DNA of 57,193 nucleotides from Lingula anatina. Lineage: Eukaryota; Brachiopoda; Lingulata; Lingulida; Lingulidae. The notes beneath the pieces were generated by a model. It was not told the origin of the DNA and made no database searches. It saw only the letters and a program-made list of their open reading frames with translations. The DNA lies in NCBI RefSeq assembly GCF_001039355.2, contig NW_019774959.1:405962-463154 (forward strand), written 5' to 3'. Position 1 is the stretch's first letter, and every line of letters starts with the position of its first letter. Made by a program: the position numbers and the translations under genes. Shown one piece after another: positions 15,250 through 25,189 of the stretch.

Positions 15250-16098
15250 TCACAGTTTACTACTGACAACCTTGGACTCCTCTTCATTCATGTAACTCAA
15301 CATGGCGTCATGGACTGCTGTTGGATTTTCCAATGTGACCTTTATGTCATCATCCACAACAAAGTCAGTCTGCTTTTGATACACAATCATTGCCATGGCA
15401 ATACAGATTAAAGCCGTTAAGCCCCAAGTGTTAAACTCTTTCCCATCTACTGTGTCAGTGAAGTAGTGCAATGGAATTTTGTACGAAGTGGACTGAGAAT
15501 GGTGATGTCTATCATTGGAAAGGAATCGTCTAAGAGGTAAGTAAAAGACATCCTCTACTTCATCCCTGTTCAAGAGTGGCTTAAACTCCTGAATTATGGC
15601 GATGATGGGAGTTACGAGGTATCCAGCGGCAGAAATCAATGGCGTCAACTGACCAATCACCTCCACCTTCTCTGCCATTAATCCCACCTCTTCCTCTGTT
15701 TCTCTTAACGCAGTATCTACGTCTGTCCTGTCACATGTGACATCAAAGGCACCCCCAGGGAGCGCCACCTGCCCCTTGTGACTGCGAACTTTCATAGAAC
15801 GTTTTGTGAGAAGAACATACAGCTCACCACCAGTAAGTAACAGAGGGACCAGAACAGATGCTTTTTTCAGCCTAAAATTTCGAAGTTCATCCATTGTTAA
15901 TTCTCTGAACTTTTCCTTCTCTCCAGTATGACTGTTGTCAGGCAATACAACATTTGGACTGTTCATATTTAAAACCTGTGAATGCTGATGGTGACTGAGC
16001 TGACCAGCTCCTCTGTGGCTCGCATGTGGTCTTAGCACCACTGGTGTCACCACTGGTGAAGTTAAAATATTCTTTTTGATTTCTGCGATGGTCATCAT
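15250..16098 (-). CDS. NUDT7: Peroxisomal CoA-diphosphatase-type Nudix hydrolase
   Basis: Family role: hydrolyses CoA and acyl-CoA to 3',5'-ADP and phosphopantetheine derivatives in peroxisomes. The single coding exon gives 282 residues from the ATG at 16098; the frame stays open upstream to 16137, but an acceptor (AATTTCAG, base 16101) sits just before AT-ATG, so the upstream methionine is probably intronic. Residues (from the chosen start): CoA-family signature LLTKRSMKVRSHKGQ at 96-110 followed by PGG; Nudix box with RETEEEVGL at 132-140 supplying the metal-binding glutamates. The last three residues are SKL, a type 1 peroxisomal targeting signal, as in mammalian NUDT7. The first 65 residues are an unaligned His/Ser/Pro-rich extension, longer than in human NUDT7 (238 residues). 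No introns in the coding part. Divergently arranged to the gene at 18217. Confidence 0.93.
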   Translation of the reverse strand: MMTIAEIKKNILTSPVVTPVVLRPHASHRGAGQLSHHQHSQVLNMNSPNVVLPDNSHTGEKEKFRELTMDELRNFRLKKASVLVPLLLTGGELYVLLTKRSMKVRSHKGQVALPGGAFDVTCDRTDVDTALRETEEEVGLMAEKVEVIGQLTPLISAAGYLVTPIIAIIQEFKPLLNRDEVEDVFYLPLRRFLSNDRHHHSQSTSYKIPLHYFTDTVDGKEFNTWGLTALICIAMAMIVYQKQTDFVVDDDIKVTLENPTAVHDAMLSYMNEEESKVVSSKL

Positions 16099-16573
16099 AT
16101 CTGAAATTATCAATGTTATGTCAAATGTAAAGGTCACAGCTACTATAGTCTGTGTATGGTAGAAAATTACTTATAATGCAGTATGCAATGTAATCGTAAA
16201 CTTAATAAAAAAGAAAGAAAGAAAAAGTAGGAAAAAAGTAAATAGACACCAGCATCATATGTATCTATTTCTCTTCTATTTACCAAAATACCAGTACGTT
16301 TGCTCTAAGTTATGTATTAACAGAGTGTATCAATATATACAGGCATATCCAAATGCAAATAAACCACTGAAAACCATAAGCCTTGTCCTTGTGTCCACCA
16401 TTTTATATCTGCACCAAGAGAATGTATCCCTGAGACTTCCCCTCTTCCTTCCACCCCCAGCACCATCATCATCACACTGTCAGCATAAGTCTGGCTACTG
16501 CATGGTATATTAGAGGAGACAGGGTTGGGGGGGATATAGTTTAAAATAGTTAAGCTATTTTGATAGGGTTTAT

Positions 16574-16752
16574 GGGGCCATTTAAAATAGGGGGCTAAAT
16601 AGTCCGAGGATAGAATATGGCGATCCACTACAAAGATTGCCGTCTAATCCACTAATACCAGTAGACACTGAATAGTATTAGATATCCCGTATTCAAGTGG
16701 GTCGGCCATATTTGACCCTTGGACTAGTTAGTTCCCTATATTGAATGGGGTC
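16574..16752. mobile_element. GGCCCCATTCAG fold-back MITE, copy D2
   Basis: Ends GGGGCCATTTAAAATAGGGG and the complement near TTGAATGGGGTC, with TAT on both flanks. The interior GATTGCCGTCTAATCC and GGGTCGGCCATATTTGACCC match D1 and D3. It lies in the divergent spacer between the Nudix gene and the gene at 18217. Confidence 0.8.
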
Positions 16753-18179
16753 TATGGTAGACTAGTATGGCGTTTTAAAGTCATTGTCGGTGGATTTTTG
16801 GTTCACTAACCAGGTTGATTAATCAACCAAGGTAACAGCCGAACATGCATCTTTCATTAAGAATGTAACAAGATCTCAAACCAACTGCTCAGCGCCCATG
16901 TTTTACTTTTCGACAATTAATGCCTAGAGTTTGAACATTCTTTGATTAAAAAAATGCAGTATAAGTTTTGGAAATATGCGCATAACAAACCTTGCATTTT
17001 GGCAGGGGTATGATTTTGGTAAAGAGGACCCATCTGCAGCCGTGCAGGCAAATAATTGGTCCCAAATAATTACCCCTGTGAAAAGGGCGAACAATGTCCA
17101 CCGATGTGTACAGAAGAACGTGATTGTGGGCAGACATTTTGGCGTAAGGGCTGCAACCTACAGGTAGCTTGCGAGCAGAAATATCTGTAGAGATAGGATT
17201 TCGAGACAAAGTACGAGTTTTGTCTGATTTCTAACATTGCTGTGTTCTTTTTAATATAAACTACATGCGCATGCTTTGTCCTTTTCAGATGACCTCCGTC
17301 TGTTTGCAAGATAGACGTTATGTAAATGTTTACGAAATCTCATATTGTCATGAAAACTAAATGAAAGAGTACAAATGAGAACATATTTTATTTGCAGTAA
17401 GAACTAATAATAGTGTTGTAAAATGCAGGAACTTTCAGTTGAAAATGTGGTAGCTTTAATGTCTTTTATATTTATACTTATATACTTAATAATGGCGGAG
17501 GAGGGAAGGGGGGGGTGCACTGTGGACCACACCCCAAGCTTCGAAGTTAACCCTTTCTCCCCCATTCTTGCCTCAGGAAACAGTATAACAAGGATCCAAT
17601 CAAAATTGCCTTGCCTACAATTACTTTCTTCACCACTTCATTCACATCTCAGCAGTCATTTACATGCATCAACTATTCTATAGTGAAGCTGCATGCCCCC
17701 TTTCCCCATGAAAAATTACAAGTCTATTTTCTTAATGATTCCAAATTCATCCATATGCTGTATTAAGACAGTGTCTCAGCTCTTCAATTAAATTGTTTTG
17801 AAAATTTGTTTATGATTTTATATTCAAGTGATTCTTTGTGCACATCCAACAATAAGTATTAGTAAATAAATTGCAAAACTAATTAGAGTAGATAGTAGAG
17901 GAACTGACCATAGTCACCACAAAACTGCATACAAATGGAAGCCTGCCATGTACATTTAAGTTAAGGGGCAGTCTTTATAACTACTTGCTCTATTTACATG
18001 ACAAAATAAAGCATATTGGAAAAAAGTGCCCCTTCCCCCCTTGGCAAATATACTAGTAATTTAATTCAACAATGCATTTCTCTTCCTTCCCAGTCCACTT
18101 CTGCTTAAACTCACAGTAGACTGCATTTTCAGTTCAAGTTTATTCCACCTAATAATGGTATATTTTCTATTCTCCTCAG
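16753..18179. other. Divergent intergenic region
   Basis: Spacer upstream of the plus-strand gene at 18217; likely holds promoters and 5' UTR exons for both divergent genes. CTACAG|GTAGCT at 17163 is a plausible plus-strand donor and CTCCTCAG at 18172-18179 a good acceptor, but no transcript boundary can be fixed. Confidence 0.35.
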
Positions 18180-18216
18180 CTTCAAGATTCCATCCAAGTG
18201 TTAATGTGGGAGAAAG

Positions 18217-18966
18217 ATGTCGATTGCCCCTCCTCCAGGTTTCAGGGGTGTGGACCACTTAACTGCCGAGGAAATGGAAGTAACAGAGGCAATAAGAAAG
18301 AAGGGAAGAAAGTCAGCTTTAGGCTGCAGCCTTCTCTTTGCCTCATTTCCTCCACTTTATTGTATATTTCGAGGAAAAAAGCTCAATTTGAAGGCAGTTC
18401 AAAGTTTAGCAAATCCTCAAACATGGAAAGAACAGATAATGCCGAGGTTAAGGGAGGACCGCAGGAAGCTGATGATTCAGATACCTATTTTTATTTTGGG
18501 GGGTCACAGTTATGGTGTGATACACCAAAAAATGAAGTTTAGAAAAAATATAATGAACTCCTCTCTCCCCGACACCAGTTATTTGAAGATAGCAGCTATA
18601 GAAAACAAACCTTATCATGTAGTTTTGATGGAAAATGGACAGCTGGCCCAGGAAAAGGTTGACCTGCGATCCCTGTACTCCAACAGCTCTAATGAGGAGC
18701 CTACTCAACAAAGTGCCACTGACCGGCAGTTTTACGATAACCCACTGCAGAGCTCCGATTACAAAGAACACTTGCCAGAGGAAGGAATTGTGGGAGGAAA
18801 ACAGAGTGGAATATCAGGTTATTCATCCAGATATGCATCCCGTTTTCAGCCAAGAAAACCACCGAGAGATGGTGAAGATTTCAGCTCTGAGGGATCTGCA
18901 CTGGAAACGGGTTTCCAGAAAAATAAGGAAGACTTACAGGAGGGAGAGAAAGTGTGGAACATTTAA
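18217..18966 (+). CDS. Unrecognised protein with two hydrophobic segments
   Basis: A 249-residue frame whose ATG follows a good acceptor (CTCCTCAG, 18172-18179) by 37 bases, so a 5' non-coding exon is likely. Composition looks coding. Residues 1-30 are polar (LTAEEMEVTEAIRKKGRK); 34-51 (ALGCSLLFASFPPLYCIF) and about 85-102 (LMIQIPIFILGGHSYGVI) are hydrophobic; 110-249 is a Ser/Glu/Gln-rich, probably disordered tail. The layout of an LTAEE-type helix, two hydrophobic segments, then a long polar tail loosely recalls OCIA-domain proteins (OCIAD1/asrij), but the family hallmark ESFWxR is absent, so this is only a suggestion. The last twelve codons and stop lie inside a tandem duplication (18931-19085). 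Confidence 0.6.
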   Translation: MSIAPPPGFRGVDHLTAEEMEVTEAIRKKGRKSALGCSLLFASFPPLYCIFRGKKLNLKAVQSLANPQTWKEQIMPRLREDRRKLMIQIPIFILGGHSYGVIHQKMKFRKNIMNSSLPDTSYLKIAAIENKPYHVVLMENGQLAQEKVDLRSLYSNSSNEEPTQQSATDRQFYDNPLQSSDYKEHLPEEGIVGGKQSGISGYSSRYASRFQPRKPPRDGEDFSSEGSALETGFQKNKEDLQEGEKVWNI

Positions 18967-19085
18967 CTTACCATACTGAGAATATTGTTACATGTACAGT
19001 AATTGAGACTTACAGGAGGGAGAGAAAGTGTGGAACATTTAACTTACCATACTGAGAATATTGTTACATGTAATTGAGACCATCA
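18931..19085 (+). repeat. Tandem duplication across a stop codon
   Basis: Two adjacent copies, 18931-19016 and from 19017, starting GACTTACAGGAGGGAGAG and running past the TAA stop to ATTGAGAC. The second copy lacks five bases (CAGTA). The duplicated stop-containing segment leaves the protein end unchanged but doubles the proximal 3' UTR. Confidence 0.9.
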
Positions 19086-19710
19086 GGCTATAAAACTGAA
19101 CTTTTACGGAGTTTTTTTTTATTTCGGGGTATTTGGGGGGGGGGGGGCTGTCAACAGGCGGGTGCACTGAGGGCTCCTCTTCTTCAACTCGTGTCATCAC
19201 CTGTTTTACTGTATTCTACTCAGCACCAAGAGAAAGGTGTTACTGTGGTTGCATTCAGCATGAATCCCCACAGAATTGGGCCTACACTGATCTATGTAGA
19301 ACAATAGTTACATTGGGAATGAGCCCTTAGGCACTTTTAAGATCCCTTGTGAAACAGTGATAGTCACAAAAGGGCAAACTTCATTATTGAATATTTTGGC
19401 CTACTTCATTCAGGGAAAAATGTACATGGAGTAATTACAATAATCTGAAGTAAAGCAATTATTGATCTTACCTTAGTCATATCTTTCTTTCAATATATAT
19501 TTATAAAAAATATTATACATTTCTTTGGTCAAAGCGAATTAAAAACGGGAAAATAATAACCCCAATGTGTTTGTACTCAAAAAGATGATCATGATCAGCA
19601 TTTGGAAAAAAATCACTTGGTGCTCAAAGCCCTGTTTTCAGAAACAATTTAAGCAGAAAATTATAGTAAATAGAAAGGAATGTTAATTTGTTAATCCCTC
19701 TCTCTCTCTC

Positions 19711-19845
19711 CAGGGCCGTAGCCTCGGGGGGGGGGGGGGGGGGCAGATGCCCCCCCGGGGATTTGGGGGAAAAAAAAAAAAAAAAAAAAAAAAAAAAAAN
19801 TCCGCTTACTGCCCCCCCTGGCATTTTGCTCAGGCTACGGCCCTG
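19711..19845. mobile_element. CAGGGCCGTAGCC MITE in a CT repeat
   Basis: Inverted ends CAGGGCCGTAGCCT and AGGCTACGGCCCTG, inserted inside a (CT)n tract that continues on both sides. The interior holds long G, C and A runs and a single undetermined base at 19800, so its length is unreliable. Confidence 0.8.
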
Positions 19846-21216
19846 CTCTCTCTCTCTCTCTCCCTCTCTCTCTCTCTCCAACAGGTAGTCGAAATGCTCA
19901 GAGAATTTAATTTAAAAAAGACAGTAGAAACAAAATGTTTTAAGAACCTGTAGTCTTCAGCATCAGTTGATATTATTGTCGCACGTAATGCTAACATGCG
20001 AATTAAAGTTTTACAGTCAAAAGAGAGTATTTTGAACAGTTCATTCTTTGAGCTCCCCTCTAGGCCCCCGCTTGCACCATTCTTTACCCCAATACCCCCC
20101 CTCCCCCGCTTACATCCAAGAAAAGAGACCCGTGGAAAGAAGTGCCTATTCAAGGATTTCACAGCGTTGCCGCTGCAGGGTTGTGGGATGCAGGGAAGTG
20201 GCGGGGGATTAAAAAAAAAGATAAATTTTTTTATAAAATGTGAGCCGTTTCATTCCATTAGAAGTACTACATGTAGCACCCCCCTTCAAGATGCGCACCA
20301 AAATGGGTATACTGGAGACTGGTAGCTGTTGGCCTGCACCCCCCTCTCCCACCCCAACACAGATATTTTCTCCAGTTTATGGCCCGGTGCTCTAAACAAG
20401 TGACTCTAGAGACTGTGGTTTATTATTTCTTTCCCGTTGAGCCATGGGAACTATGCTGCAGTGCAGTTCTTTGCGAAAAAAAAGGATAAATACATGTATG
20501 CACAATTCTGATATATGAATCGAGTTCAGAACCGAATACGTTATGCTGGTGGAACATGTCAATACAAAGCGTCATGTCCCCAGGAAGATAATGCACTAGC
20601 TGTATTGATCTTGTAACAAAGCTCATGTAAAGCAGCCAGTTTTTCATATTGTATAGTGACCCCAGAAGTTCTTTGAACCGAAAAATAAGGTGAACGTTCA
20701 ACCGTACTTGGTGTTGACCTTAGGTTTAACCAAATAATAAAAAGGTATACGTTCCATACAAGAAACACAAGCAAGTGAGCGAGAGTAGTTCTGATTGGTT
20801 AAACATTTGATACGTGTACCTGTATGGGTTTTGCTATTCTTTCATGCTTTGCTTCCTGAACACTTTTTTAAATGCCGATCGAATGTGACAAAGAAGTATG
20901 ACAATAAAGGAAAGTCAACTCAATAGTGAGCAACACAAATGGGTTATTTCGCAATCCAACTCTACTAGACATATTTATGCTTTATCTAAGACAGCCGAAC
21001 TTGGCGTGGCAGAGCTGGTGAGGACAATTGGACAGTCTCTTTTTCTCAACAACCATACGGGACTTGATTCAAGTACAAAACCCGTTGGGCGTTGGATGTG
21101 TCATCAGAAGGAAGACTCAGGCTCTCTTTGGTTAGAAAACGTAGTCCGGTTATTAGGTTCCAAGACGTCACAAGTAGAGTGTTGGTTGTCCACAAGGTTC
21201 ACCTGCAGAGACAGAC
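19846..21216. other. Non-coding stretch upstream of the Ly6 gene
   Basis: No exon recognised; probably contains the promoter and 5' UTR of the gene starting at 21217. Short frames here carry no known domain. Confidence 0.4.
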
Positions 21217-21274
21217 ATGGCGTCGTTTACGTTTGTCGTTGGGTTGGCGGTGCTATTTGGACTGTATTCCTATG
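21217..21274 (+). CDS. Ly6 exon 1 (signal peptide)
   Basis: 58 nt from ATG in the context CAGACATGG to the donor GTAGGT at 21275; ends in phase 1. Confidence 0.88.
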
Positions 21275-24076
21275 GTAGGTACACTGATAGGTTTAGGTCA
21301 TAGTGAAGGCTCTTCTCTACTACGTATACGCTGTTTTTTTCATTTTATGCAGGTAGAAATCGATATGCATAGGCCTAAACAAACTCTTGCGTGCCAGTAG
21401 ACCTCTCTCTCTCTCTCTCTGGCTGTGTTCAGATGAAATGTTATCGGTCCAGCAGGGTCGATCTATCTCGGCAGGGATTCTTGCCAGGGCACAGTTAATG
21501 TAATCAGCTGAATTGTCTGACACACCCCTCATAACTCATAGATGCATATGAAGTCATTTTTTTTTTGCCACAAAACCCAACCAAATGCCAGCATATCGTT
21601 TTAAGTAGTATAACTAAAAGATTTATCAAAAATATTGTTTTATTTTGCTCGAAAAATGATATTTGAACGGATTTTGCTGCTAGCATTCTACGCTGTATAT
21701 TAATGGGATAGAAAACTAGGTCACGAAAGTAGGTTAGATATCTGACCAAAAATTTAAAGAAAGAAGCAGTCTAAAGCTCTTTTTTTTGGCTGATCGAGGT
21801 ATTTATTCATTTTATCCCTTGGCATGTCGAATTTATTTGAGTCGTATAAGAAACTAGTAGAAGTGGTTTATATGTGTTACTGGGAATCCACGCTCCACGG
21901 TCACCGATGCTCGGTTCATATGTACTTTTAAAGTACTTCGGTAAAGGCGGGAAAGTTTTGTGATCCACTATCATGTTCATGAAGCTGATTACATTGACCG
22001 TGTCTTAGCGAGAATCCCTGCTAAGATAGATCAATCCTGCTGGACGTATAAGAGACCATTCCCAAAGATATTTGGATCGATCTATGTCCCTGAGGAGTCT
22101 CATTAAATTGCTATCAATTTAACCGGCTTAAAGATGCATACAAAGTCAATTTTTTGTCACAAAAACCAACCAAATGCCAGCATATAGTTTCAAGTAGTAT
22201 AACTAAGAGAATTACGAAAAGGCATTGTTTAATTTTACCCGAAAATGATGTTTGAACGGGTTTTTCTGCTGGCATTCTAAGCTGTATGTCAATGGGGCAG
22301 GAAAGTAGGTCACGAAAGTAGGTTAAATTTACAACCAAAAATTTAAAGAAAGGAGCAGTCTAAAGGTCTTTTATGGCTGATCGAGTGATCTATCCACTTT
22401 ATCCCTTGGCATGTCAAATTTATTTGAGTCATATAAGAATCTAATAGAAGTGGTTTACGTGTGTTACTGGGAATCCACGCTCCACCGATGCTCGGTTCGT
22501 ATGTACCTTTAAATGCCTGCCACGCCTTGTAAAGGTGTTAGGGGTTGATTATCTTTACCCCCTAGCTGATTTGGTAGGCGTGACAGACATTAAAGCCGGT
22601 TAAGTTGATAGCAATTAAGTGAGACTCCCCAGGGAGTTAGAGCGATCCAGATGGATCGATCTAGGCATGGGGATCCAGTCTAAGAATGGCCATATTTAGC
22701 CGGCAGATCAGTTAATACTCGGATAATCTACATAAAGGCCCCATTCAGAATAAGAGACTAACTAGTCCGCAGGTCAAATATGGCGGACCCACTTAAATAC
22801 TTCCCCACGGGGAATCTATTCAGTGTCTATTAGCGGATTAGACGGCAAGCCTTGTAGTGGGTCGCCATATTTGACCCACGGACTAGCTAGTCCCCTATTC
22901 TGAATGGTCCCTAAGATAGTCCAAGTGCCCTCAAAGCACTTGCCATGTATGGCTGTCTGTTGTGAGCTACATGTATGCAGGGGCGGATCCAGAGATATTT
23001 TCTGACAGTCTTCCAAATTATCTTTGTTAATCCATCCTCCATTTTTGACCGTCTTCCGACAGAAAACCTTAGATACCCGTCAATGTAAACTTAAAAATCT
23101 GACCGTCTTCCGAAAGACCCAGAAGACGGCCTAAATCCGCCCCTGTGTATGTACTTGTATAACATGGTTACAAATACAAGAAGAATAAACTGTGTTAACA
23201 CAGTGAAAACAAGTAGGCCTATATAATTTTTAACACACCGTTATCAGAACACAAGATTAATAGCACACGAAGGAAGGGACATTAAACTCTGAAAACTCAT
23301 CTTTTATTACAAATGTAGTAATTGTAGAAACTGAGTTTAAGTAACGACCAGTTAATAGAACTTATCAGAAACAATAAAACGTTAGTTACAATGGTTAGTT
23401 TTAAGAATTTCTTGTCATACATTTTACAAAAATGATAGGCCTATTTGACCTCTTCTTAGTATTGAAGAATAACGAAAGTACTTCGAAGACTATTCTTTAC
23501 CTCGATTGATTATGACTTGCAGGTGAAGCAGTCATGTGCTACCAGTGTGAAGATTTGGAGGGAGGCAAGTGTGGTAAAATCTTTACAGCGGCCACTACTG
23601 CCACAAAAGTGAACTGCTCTGTTTCGTGTAAGAAATCACACGGGGGTATAGGAGCAGGTGGATATGGTAGGTACAGAGAGAAGAGAGATCAGAACTTAAA
23701 AAGGCTCAATAAATAAACAATTTATATATGTAAAATGGCAGGTGGCGGCAATTTGAGAATGCACCAGAAGGAGCTCAAATAAATTGCTGTTATTAATATT
23801 CGTGAAGGCGCACAGATATGATAATTTGAATTCTTAATTTCAGCAATTGTCGGATACAAAAGAGAATGCGGGAACTCCACGACTTTTACGTGTAGAGGGG
23901 GCTCCGTTGGTAGTATCCAGGGATCAGGGGGTGCATTTGGCGAAGAATGCTACTGTAATACCGACTACTGTAATGGCGCTACGTCACAGTTCATGAACCC
24001 AGGACCGCTGCTTCTCTTGGCTGTAATATCCATGGTTCTGAATGCTGTTTTTTGCGGCAACTCTTTACTTTGTTGA
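21217..24076 (+). CDS. Ly6/uPAR-type GPI-anchored protein (three exons)
   Basis: Exons 21217-21274, 23523-23666 and 23844-24076 join in phase 1 at both GT..AG junctions to give 144 residues. Residues 1-20 are a signal peptide (MASFTFVVGLAVLFGLYSYG). The mature part starts with MCYQC and has ten cysteines (25, 28, 36, 51, 55, 76, 84, 103, 105, 110), closing with CYCNTDYCN, the C-x-C...CN signature of the three-finger Ly6/uPAR fold. Sequons occur at N50 and N78. Residues from about 118 form a hydrophobic tail ending at the TGA (24074-24076), as needed for GPI attachment; the attachment site is probably within 111-116. The family includes neuronal channel/receptor modulators such as sleepless/quiver, but the specific function is unknown. 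A polyadenylation signal lies at 24358. Intron 1 is filled with nested MITEs. Confidence 0.92.
21537..21931. mobile_element. TTAA-type MITE, copy F1 (nested in E4)
   Basis: About 395 bp, with ends ATAGATGCATATGAAG and CATATGTACTTTTAA. The right TTAA is intact, the left mutated. Long stretches match F2 (CCAACCAAATGCCAGCATAT, TGTTACTGGGAATCCACGCT). Confidence 0.8.
22052..22680. mobile_element. Fold-back TWA-type MITE E3, hosting F2
   Basis: Starts GAGACCATTCCCAAAGATAT and ends GGCATGGGGATCCAGTC, flanked by TAA on both sides (22049-22051 and 22681-22683). Arms carry GATCGATCTA, CCGGCTTAA / TTAAGCCGG-like pairs and a TTACCCCCT centre. F2 splits its left arm. Confidence 0.85.
22128..22512. mobile_element. 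TTAA-type MITE, copy F2 (nested in E3)
   Basis: 385 bp from TTAA (22128-22131) to TTAA (22509-22512), with inverted ends TTAAAGATGCATAC and GTATGTACCTTTAA. Removing it restores a continuous E3 arm. The TTAA duplication suggests a piggyBac-like source. Confidence 0.85.
22738..22910. mobile_element. GGCCCCATTCAG fold-back MITE, copy D3
   Basis: Begins GGCCCCATTCAGAATAAGAG and ends CCCCTATTCTGAATGGTCCC, followed by TAA. Strong match to D1 inside (TCTATTCAGTGTCTA, GCGGATTAGACGGCAAGC). Confidence 0.85.
22978..23145. mobile_element. CAGGGGCGGAT MITE, copy C2
   Basis: 168 bp, same length as C1 but inverted relative to it; flanked by TGTATG on both sides (22972-22977 and 23146-23151). Confidence 0.9.
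23523..23666 (+). CDS. Ly6 exon 2
   Basis: 144 nt, acceptor ACTTGCAG, donor GTAGGT at 23667. Encodes EAVMCYQCEDLEGGKCGKIF through SVSCKKSHGG and GGY. Confidence 0.92.
23844..24076 (+). CDS. Ly6 exon 3
   Basis: 233 nt, acceptor TAATTTCAG, stop TGA. Encodes the ECYCNTDYCN motif and the hydrophobic tail PLLLLAVISMVLNAVF. Confidence 0.92.
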
Positions 24077-24357
24077 ACTAATCCTTACAGTAGTTTGCAG
24101 AGGTTTCTTGAAGCTTTATTGAATGATCAAGATGAAATCTTGTTCTTGTAAATAGTGTTTTTCTAATTGTGATCTTTTTAGTTAAACAAACAAATGCAGA
24201 CCAGAGACAATATATCACCCTGCACACTTCAGCCGCTGTGAAAATGTTTTTATTTTAAAAGGCTGCTAAAGGAACACTATTGCCAGCTCGATGTCACGCG
24301 ATCAAACTATTTTGTATTCAGTTCGTTTTAATGTTAGAACATTATTTAAGTCTTATA

Positions 24358-24363
24358 AATAAA
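24358..24363 (+). promoter_or_regulatory. Polyadenylation signal AATAAA
   Basis: Canonical hexamer about 280 bases after the Ly6 stop codon, giving a plausible 3' UTR length. Confidence 0.6.
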
Positions 24364-24563
24364 TAGTGCCATGAACTCTTTTTATAGGACACCATTTGAG
24401 AGAAAAGTGTCTCTTTCAACTTCTTGGTCATACTTTCTTGAGGATCAAACGCCTTAAATAATTTGATTTCTAACGTTTTGTATGAAAATATTTAAATGTC
24501 AAGTTTGCAACTTAGCATTCAATGTGTTCATTCTCACTATGCAAATTTTCCTGTCATTTACTC

Positions 24564-25184
24564 AAACGGATGACAACTTTTCATTATGGCAGGAAAAGTG
24601 CCATAAAAAAGAGTGTCTGGGGTATACGACATTTTCCCCATATTTTCTCATTGTTAATGAATCCGTTTCCAGTGGCGGATCTAGGGTTATTTGAAAAGGG
24701 TGTCCGCGCATGCAAAGCGGACCCCCTTTCCCCCCTAGCGTGGGGCTCGGGGCCCGCTGAAAGTGACCGAAAATTTTGGAATTTTAGAGAGCGGACTGCG
24801 CCATTTTGTATGGTGTAGAACTATGATTCAGCTAGTCAGAATTCTAATTTCAAGAGGGTACCATTGGTGTGATTTTTTTTCAGAAATCGAAGGGGAGTCA
24901 GGACCCTCCTGACACCCCCTAAATCCGCCACTGTGTTTCGATATTCAAATTAATCAATTGGTTATTTTTAAAGTGTAGTTTTTGTAAAAACTTTTAAGAG
25001 AGATTTTTACGGAGGGTAGTCATCTTTGAAGGTCCACGTGGTCCGATGACAAGCACAGATTTCAGAATAATTGCGAAAGGAACCGTTTTCGTGGTAAAAT
25101 GGAATTTAGTCTGTGTCTATGCATTGTTTACAATTTATTCATTGTGGAACTTTGAATCTCATATGAACAGTTGTTATCCCTTAA
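24564..25184. mobile_element. Degraded TTAA MITE A3, split by B2
   Basis: A diverged copy of A1: ATTTTCCCCATA, GTTAATGAATCC, the TTTTAAGAGAGATTTTTAC centre and TCCACGTGGTCCGATGACAA all follow A1 order. It ends GTTGTTATCCCTTAA at 25184. The left end is eroded. B2 (24670-24934) interrupts it after ATCCGTTTC. Confidence 0.75.
24670..24934. mobile_element. CAGTGGCGG MITE, copy B2 (nested in A3)
   Basis: Starts CAGTGGCGGATCTAGGG and ends TAAATCCGCCACTG(T). Flanked by GTTTC (24665-24669 and 24935-24939). Deleting it with one GTTTC restores the A-family order, which confirms both boundaries. Confidence 0.9.
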
Positions 25185-25189
25185 GCCTA

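Larger units (their letters stand above)
21421..22691. mobile_element. Fold-back MITE E4, interrupted by E3 and F1
   Basis: The left arm from 21421 (GGTCCAGCAGGGTCGATCTA about 21447-21466) pairs with a right arm ending near 22048 (TAGATCAATCCTGCTGGAC region). E3 with its TAA duplications sits at that point, and the GAATGGCC just after E3 (22684-22691) fits the missing outer end of E4. This makes E4 the host of both E3 and F1. The outer right end is inferred. Confidence 0.65.

Noticed and set aside
16099-16137. Upstream start of the Nudix gene
   Set aside because: An acceptor AG sits just before AT-ATG at 16100; the upstream residues are probably intron.
21421-22691. Spaced repeats resembling a CRISPR array
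   Set aside because: Repeats are few, long and inverted; they are nested MITEs in a eukaryotic genome.
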